Shown here: positions 59,918 through 64,000 of the stretch, in pieces
How the letters are laid out: each line of letters opens with the position of its first letter
How positions within the stretch are numbered: the first letter of the stretch is position 1
Source of the DNA: Methylobacteriaceae bacterium
GTDB lineage: Bacteria > Pseudomonadota > Alphaproteobacteria > Rhizobiales > Beijerinckiaceae
NCBI GenBank assembly: GCA_947444195.1
Contig: CANEZL010000001.1
Location: forward strand, 1-64,000
DNA: 64,000 bases
Direction of reading: 5' to 3'
Position numbers and translations under genes: made by a program
The notes under the pieces: generated by a model
The model's database searches: none
The model's input: only the letters and a program-made list of their open reading frames with translations
What the model was told of the DNA's origin: nothing

Positions 59918-60222
59918 CCTGTGTCTCCAGCGCTATAATGCATCGAGGGCGGCCACGGATGCGGGCACGATTCGCCGGCAAACGGCCGCGCTTACTTGCG
60001 TGAGCCACTCCAAGGCCCCGCGGTAGCGGCAACGACGCCCATCGACAGGATTTTGTCACCTGAACGGCGCGCACGGCCCCGCGGCCGCCGTTGAGGCACC
60101 CTCGCAAAGCCGCTAGACCGGCAGGCGTCGGGTTAATCCGACACAGTCAGATTAAATCAGCGATCCAGCCGCGCGAGACGGCACGGATCCGGAGGATGCG
60201 CGTCCGCGCACGGGTGACCTCA

Positions 60223-61620
60223 ATGGCTCAGATGCCCCAAGCCGCCGTGCCGCAGGGGACCGCTCCGGCGTCGACCTCGGAACCCTGGTACAAGGTTCTC
60301 TATATCCAGGTGCTGATCGCCATCGTCCTCGGCGTGGCGGTGGGCTACATCGCCCCCGAATTCGGCAAGTCGCTGAAATGGATGGGCGACGCCTTCGTGG
60401 CGCTCATCAAGATGATGATCGCGCCGATCATCTTCTGCACCATCGTGCACGGCATCGCCTCGATCGGCGACCTGAAGAAGGTCGGCCGCGTCGGCCTCAA
60501 GGCGCTGATCTACTTCGAGGTGGTCTCCACGATCGCGCTGCTCATCGGCGTCATCGTCGGCGAGGTCGTGCAGCCGGGCGCGGGCTTCCACGCCGACGTC
60601 TCGAAGCTCGATGCCAGCAAGGTCGCGGGCTACGCGCAGAAGGCGGCGAACGACTCCACGGTCGCCCACCTCATGGCCATCATCCCGAAGAGCTTCTTCG
60701 ACGCCTTCGCCACCGGCGACCTCCTGCAGGTGCTGCTGATCTCGATCCTCACCGGCGTCGTCGTCACCGGCATGGGCGCCAAGGCCGAGGGCATCGCCCA
60801 CGCCATCGACACCGCCGGGCAGATCTTCTTCCGCATCATCGGCATGATCGTGAAGCTCGCCCCCCTCGGCGCCTTCGGCGCGATGGCCTTCACCATCGGC
60901 GAGTACGGCATCGGTAAGGTCGTCGACCTCGCCTGGCTGGTCGGCACCTTCTACGTCACCGCCTTCCTGTTCATCGTGATCGTGCTCGGCGGCATCGCGC
61001 GCTTCGCCGGGTTCTCGATCTTCCGCTTCCTGGCCTACATCAAGGACGAGCTGCTCATCGTGCTCGGCACGTCGTCGTCCGAGACCGTGCTGCCGCACAT
61101 GATGACGAAGATGCGCCGGCTGGGCGCCTCCGATTCCGTGGTCGGCCTCGTCATTCCCACCGGCTACTCGTTCAACCTCGACGGCACCAACATCTACATG
61201 ACGCTCGCCACGCTGTTCCTGGCGCAGGCGGTGGGCGCCGACCTCTCGATCGGGCAGTACGCCACCATCATCGTCGTGGCGATGCTGACCTCGAAGGGCG
61301 CCTCGGGCGTCACCGGCGCGGGCTTCATCACCCTGGCCGCGACGCTCGCCGCCATCCCGAACAACCCGGTTCCGGTGGCCGCGATGACCCTGGTGCTCGG
61401 CATCGACAAGTTCATGTCCGAGTGCCGCGCGCTGACCAACCTCGTCGGCAACGGCGTCGCCTGCGTGGTGGTGAGCCGCTGGGAGGGCGAACTCGACGTG
61501 GCCAAGCTCAACGAGGTGATGTCGCATCCGGTCTCGATCGGCACCCATATCAGCGACGAGAGCCCCGAGCCGATGGCCACCGACGGCAGCGTGCCCCGCA
61601 AGGTCGCCGCCGCCGAGTGA
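60223..61620 (+). CDS. dctA: C4-dicarboxylate:cation symporter DctA
   Basis: A 465-residue member of the DAACS family (glutamate/aspartate transporter fold) importing succinate, fumarate and malate. The transport core is clear: [20 protein letters not shown] (re-entrant loop 1), [22 protein letters not shown] (the N-x-D-x-T substrate/cation motif), and [21 protein letters not shown] (loop 2). It starts [20 protein letters not shown] and has about eight helices. The ATG at MAQMPQAAV was chosen; the earlier ATG at 60196 directly abuts GGAGG and is unlikely. No dctBD pair is adjacent. Confidence 0.93.
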   Translation: MAQMPQAAVPQGTAPASTSEPWYKVLYIQVLIAIVLGVAVGYIAPEFGKSLKWMGDAFVALIKMMIAPIIFCTIVHGIASIGDLKKVGRVGLKALIYFEVVSTIALLIGVIVGEVVQPGAGFHADVSKLDASKVAGYAQKAANDSTVAHLMAIIPKSFFDAFATGDLLQVLLISILTGVVVTGMGAKAEGIAHAIDTAGQIFFRIIGMIVKLAPLGAFGAMAFTIGEYGIGKVVDLAWLVGTFYVTAFLFIVIVLGGIARFAGFSIFRFLAYIKDELLIVLGTSSSETVLPHMMTKMRRLGASDSVVGLVIPTGYSFNLDGTNIYMTLATLFLAQAVGADLSIGQYATIIVVAMLTSKGASGVTGAGFITLAATLAAIPNNPVPVAAMTLVLGIDKFMSECRALTNLVGNGVACVVVSRWEGELDVAKLNEVMSHPVSIGTHISDESPEPMATDGSVPRKVAAAE

Positions 61621-62531
61621 GCGCGCGGGGACTTCGCCTCGGCATCGATCTCGGCGGCACCAAGATCGCCGGGATCGTGCTGGGGCCCGACGGCGCCACC
61701 CGGGCCGAGGCGCGGGCGGCCACGCCGCGGGGCGATTATGCCGGGACGCTCCAGGCCATCGCCGGCCTCGTCGCCCGTCTCGAAGGCGAGGCCGGCGCCC
61801 CGTGCAGCGTCGGCATCGGCATGCCGGGGGCGATCTCCCCGCGCAGCGGCCTCGTGAAGAACGCCAACTCCACCTGGCTCAACGGCCGGCCGTTCCACGC
61901 CGACCTGGAGGCGGTCCTCGACCGGCCGGTGCGGGTGGAGAACGATGCCAACTGCCTCGCCGTGTCGGAGGCGGTGGACGGTGCCGCGGCGGGCGCCGGG
62001 ATCGTCTGGGGGGTGATCCTCGGCACGGGGGTCGGCTCCGGCATCGCGATCCGCGGGCGGGCCCTGTCCGGCCGCGACCGGATCGCCGGGGAATGGGGCC
62101 ACAACCCGCTGCCCCGCCCCACCGACGCGGAGCGGCCGGGGCCGCCCTGCTATTGCGGCCGCTCCGGCTGCATCGAATCCTGGGTCTCGGGGCCGGGGCT
62201 CGCGGCCGACCACCGCCGCCGCAGCGGCGATGACCTCACGGGCGAGGCGGTCGTCGCGCGGATGCGGGCCGGCGACCCAGCGGCGCAGGCGAGCTTTGCC
62301 GCCTATCTCGACCGGCTCGGGCGCGGCGTCGCCCACGTGGTGAACCTCATCGACCCGGACGTGATCGTCATCGGCGGCGGCCTCTCGCGCCTGCCGGAAC
62401 TCATCGCGGGGCTTCCCGCGAGCGTCGCCCCCCACATCTTCTCGGACGCCTTCGACACGCCGGTGCGCGCGAGCCTGCACGGCGACGCCTCGGGCGTGCG
62501 CGGCGCCGCCTGGCTCTGGAACGCGGCCTGA
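61617..62531 (+). CDS. ROK-family sugar kinase (fructokinase / N-acetylglucosamine kinase type)
   Basis: A 304-residue kinase of the ROK family. The N-terminal phosphate loop is [10 protein letters not shown]. The catalytic Asp is in [13 protein letters not shown]. The zinc motif is partly recognised as [18 protein letters not shown], following GEWGHNPL. Relatives phosphorylate fructose, mannose, glucose or amino sugars; the sugar cannot be told. It starts with GTG overlapping the dctA stop (GTGA), so its translation is coupled to a dicarboxylate transporter, an unusual partner. Confidence 0.88.
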   Translation: MSARGLRLGIDLGGTKIAGIVLGPDGATRAEARAATPRGDYAGTLQAIAGLVARLEGEAGAPCSVGIGMPGAISPRSGLVKNANSTWLNGRPFHADLEAVLDRPVRVENDANCLAVSEAVDGAAAGAGIVWGVILGTGVGSGIAIRGRALSGRDRIAGEWGHNPLPRPTDAERPGPPCYCGRSGCIESWVSGPGLAADHRRRSGDDLTGEAVVARMRAGDPAAQASFAAYLDRLGRGVAHVVNLIDPDVIVIGGGLSRLPELIAGLPASVAPHIFSDAFDTPVRASLHGDASGVRGAAWLWNAA

Positions 62532-62538
62532 CCGGCAC

Positions 62539-63540
62539 TCACCCCATCGCGCGCTTCACGAAGCGGTCCTCGAAGGTGGTGGCGAGGTCGATCTTGGCGC
62601 CCTGGAGTTCGGGGTCGAGGGTGCGCACGAGTTCGAGCACGCTCGCCATGCCGTCCCGGCTCGGGATGCCGGTGCGGGAATAGGTCGGCATCGAGTTCCG
62701 CACCGCCTGCACGTAGAGGGCGCGGTCGCCGAAATGGTAGGCCGGCGGCACGAGGTCGGCGATCTCCTCGGGCTTGGCCGTGGCGAGCCATTTCAGGGAC
62801 TTGGCGAAGGCGTTGACCACCTTCTGCATGGCGGCGGCGTGGTGCTCGATCCAGTCCTGCTTGGTGTAGACCACGGCCGCCGGGTTCGGGCCGCCGAAGA
62901 GGAGGCGGGTGCCCTCGTCGGTGCGGGTGTCGACCAGGACCTGGATGTCGCCGTCCGCCTCCAGCTTGGCCACCACCGGATCGAGATGGGAGACCGCGTC
63001 GATCTCGCCCTTCTTCATGGCCGCGATGGCGCCGGCACCGCCGCCGATACCGATGAGGGCGGCGTCCGTGGCCTTGAGCCCGGCCTTGATCATCGCGAAC
63101 TGCGCGGCCAGCGCCGTCGAGGAGCCCGGCGCGGTCACGCCGATCTTGCGGCCCTTGAGGTCGGCCACCGACTTCACCGTGCCGGCGAGGTCCTTGCGCA
63201 CGCCGATGACGATGGCCGGGAGCCGCCCGAGTTCGCACACGGCGCGCACGTCCTGCCCCTTGGCCTGCATGCGCAGGGTGTGCTCGTAGGCCCCCGTCAC
63301 CACGTCCACCGAGCCGCCGATGAGGGCCTGGAGGGAGCGGGCGCCGCCGCCGAAATCGTTGATCTCGGCCTCGATGCCCTCCTCCTTGAAGTAGCCCTTC
63401 TTCTCGGCCACCGTCAGCGGCAGGTAGTAGAGCAGCGGCTTGCCGCCGACCCCGATGCGGACCTTCACCGTGTCGGCGCGGGCGGCGCTGCCGGCGGCCA
63501 GCGCCGCGGCGGCGCCGACGAGGAAGCTGCGGCGTTCCAT
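62539..63540 (-). CDS. ABC transporter substrate-binding protein (NMT1/SsuA/TauA type)
   Basis: A 333-residue periplasmic protein whose N-terminus (MERRSFLVGAAAALAAGSAARA) is a twin-arginine-like or Sec signal. The NMT1-like fold is indicated by GKPLLYYLPLTVAEKKGYFKEEGIEAEINDFGGGARSLQALIGGSVDVVTG, DLKGRKIGVTAPGSSTALAAQF and MKKGEIDAVSHLDPVV. Family members bind sulfonates, taurine, nitrate or pyrimidine precursors; the ligand here is not clear. AGGGAGGAG precedes the ATG. It follows the permease gene by 52 bp in the same operon. Confidence 0.88.
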   Translation of the reverse strand: MERRSFLVGAAAALAAGSAARADTVKVRIGVGGKPLLYYLPLTVAEKKGYFKEEGIEAEINDFGGGARSLQALIGGSVDVVTGAYEHTLRMQAKGQDVRAVCELGRLPAIVIGVRKDLAGTVKSVADLKGRKIGVTAPGSSTALAAQFAMIKAGLKATDAALIGIGGGAGAIAAMKKGEIDAVSHLDPVVAKLEADGDIQVLVDTRTDEGTRLLFGGPNPAAVVYTKQDWIEHHAAAMQKVVNAFAKSLKWLATAKPEEIADLVPPAYHFGDRALYVQAVRNSMPTYSRTGIPSRDGMASVLELVRTLDPELQGAKIDLATTFEDRFVKRAMG

Positions 63541-63592
63541 CGTGATCTCCTCCCTGTCGCCGCCGTTCCGGCGGTCGTCGCTTCGAACAATG

Positions 63593-64000
63593 TCAGCGCT
63601 GGTTGCCGGCCTGCGGGCGCCAGACCAGCAGCCGGTTCTCGATCACCGTGACGACCGCGTCGATGACGATCACGAAGACGGTGAGGATCAGCATGCCGGC
63701 GAAGACGCCGGTCACGTCGAACACGCTCTCGGCCTCGTGGATCTTGTAGCCGAGGCCGGCCGAGGAGCCGAGATACTCGCCCACCACCGCGCCCACCAGC
63801 GCGAAGCCCACCGCCGTGTGGAGGGAGGAGAACATCCAGGTGAGCGCGGACGGCCAGTAGACGTGGCGCAGGAGGCCGCGCTCGCTCAGGCCGAGCATGC
63901 GAGCGTTGTTCAGCACCACCGGGCTCACCTCGCGCACGCCCTGGTAGACGTTGAAGAACACGATGAAGAAGACCAGCGTGAAGCCGAGCGCCACCTTCGA
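63593..64000 (-). CDS. ABC transporter permease (SsuC/TauC type), partial
   Basis: The gene runs out of the window at 64000, so its 5' part is missing. The 135 visible residues hold the binding-protein-dependent transport signature (EVSPVVLNNARMLGLSERGLLRHVYWPSALTWMFSSLHTAVG) that includes the EAA loop region, followed by VGAVVGEYLGSSAGLGYKI and a last helix (AGMLILTVFVIVIDAVVTVIE). It pairs with the NMT1-type binding protein downstream; an ATPase gene is expected upstream of the window edge. Confidence 0.9.
   Translation of the reverse strand, partial: SKVALGFTLVFFIVFFNVYQGVREVSPVVLNNARMLGLSERGLLRHVYWPSALTWMFSSLHTAVGFALVGAVVGEYLGSSAGLGYKIHEAESVFDVTGVFAGMLILTVFVIVIDAVVTVIENRLLVWRPQAGNQR

Overview
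The window is a gene-dense, very GC-rich chromosomal segment from an alphaproteobacterium, most likely a Methylobacterium or Methylorubrum. The main reason is a PQQ alcohol dehydrogenase with the extra aspartate of lanthanide enzymes, most like the ExaF/PedH ethanol dehydrogenases, with its cytochrome c and periplasmic binding proteins. A DUF1674 (SdhAF4-like) protein, an Omp25-like barrel end, malonyl-CoA synthetase and a minCDE cluster also fit Rhizobiales. No tRNA, rRNA, CRISPR array, transposase or prophage was recognised.

Layout. 1-5.3 kb: end of an outer-membrane barrel gene, parE, a Tat-exported PhoX-like phosphatase and a 60-residue membrane protein. 5.5-12.1 kb: topA; a GST gene behind epmB and epmA, divergent from efp, so the elongation factor and its lysyl-modification enzymes sit together; then a DUF1674 gene. 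12.1-19.5 kb: rsmB, thrS, a DUF305 protein, a small Cys/His-rich exported protein and a GAF-PAS-GGDEF-EAL protein. 19.5-28.9 kb: a MKPMEP-repeat protein, then the alcohol-oxidation locus. On the minus strand four genes overlap by 4 bp each (PQQ-linked binding protein, beta-propeller, NosR-like flavo/iron-sulfur membrane protein, ApbE flavin transferase). On the plus strand are a PedF-like cytochrome c, a XoxJ/PedG-like binding protein and exaF. 28.9-36 kb: DUF167, a cytochrome P450, minE-minD-minC, a second minC and a chemoreceptor. 36-40.4 kb: a three-gene inner-membrane iron operon (DUF3649, PepSY, DUF3325) and bipA. 40.7-44.4 kb: a class III adenylate cyclase and an isolated, AT-richer 665-residue peptidoglycan-active protein. 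44.4-54.8 kb: rpoD, dnaG, a VOC protein, yqeY, carA, a small membrane protein, purB, a D-amino-acid transaminase and a Pro-rich exported protein. 54.8-64 kb: matB, a YihY-like membrane protein, msrB, a degenerate CYTH-domain protein, an L,D-transpeptidase, dctA, a ROK kinase, and part of an ABC uptake operon.

The best candidate for an undescribed system is the exaF locus: a lanthanide alcohol dehydrogenase module divergent from an operon that encodes a membrane flavin/iron-sulfur protein and the enzyme that would flavinylate it. Secondary candidates are the lone AT-rich wall-active protein, the tandem minC pair, and the CYTH-derived protein that has lost its catalytic signature. A dispersed repeat of about 105-115 bp occurs twice in opposite orientations, and in one copy appears to supply the stop codon of the L,D-transpeptidase gene.
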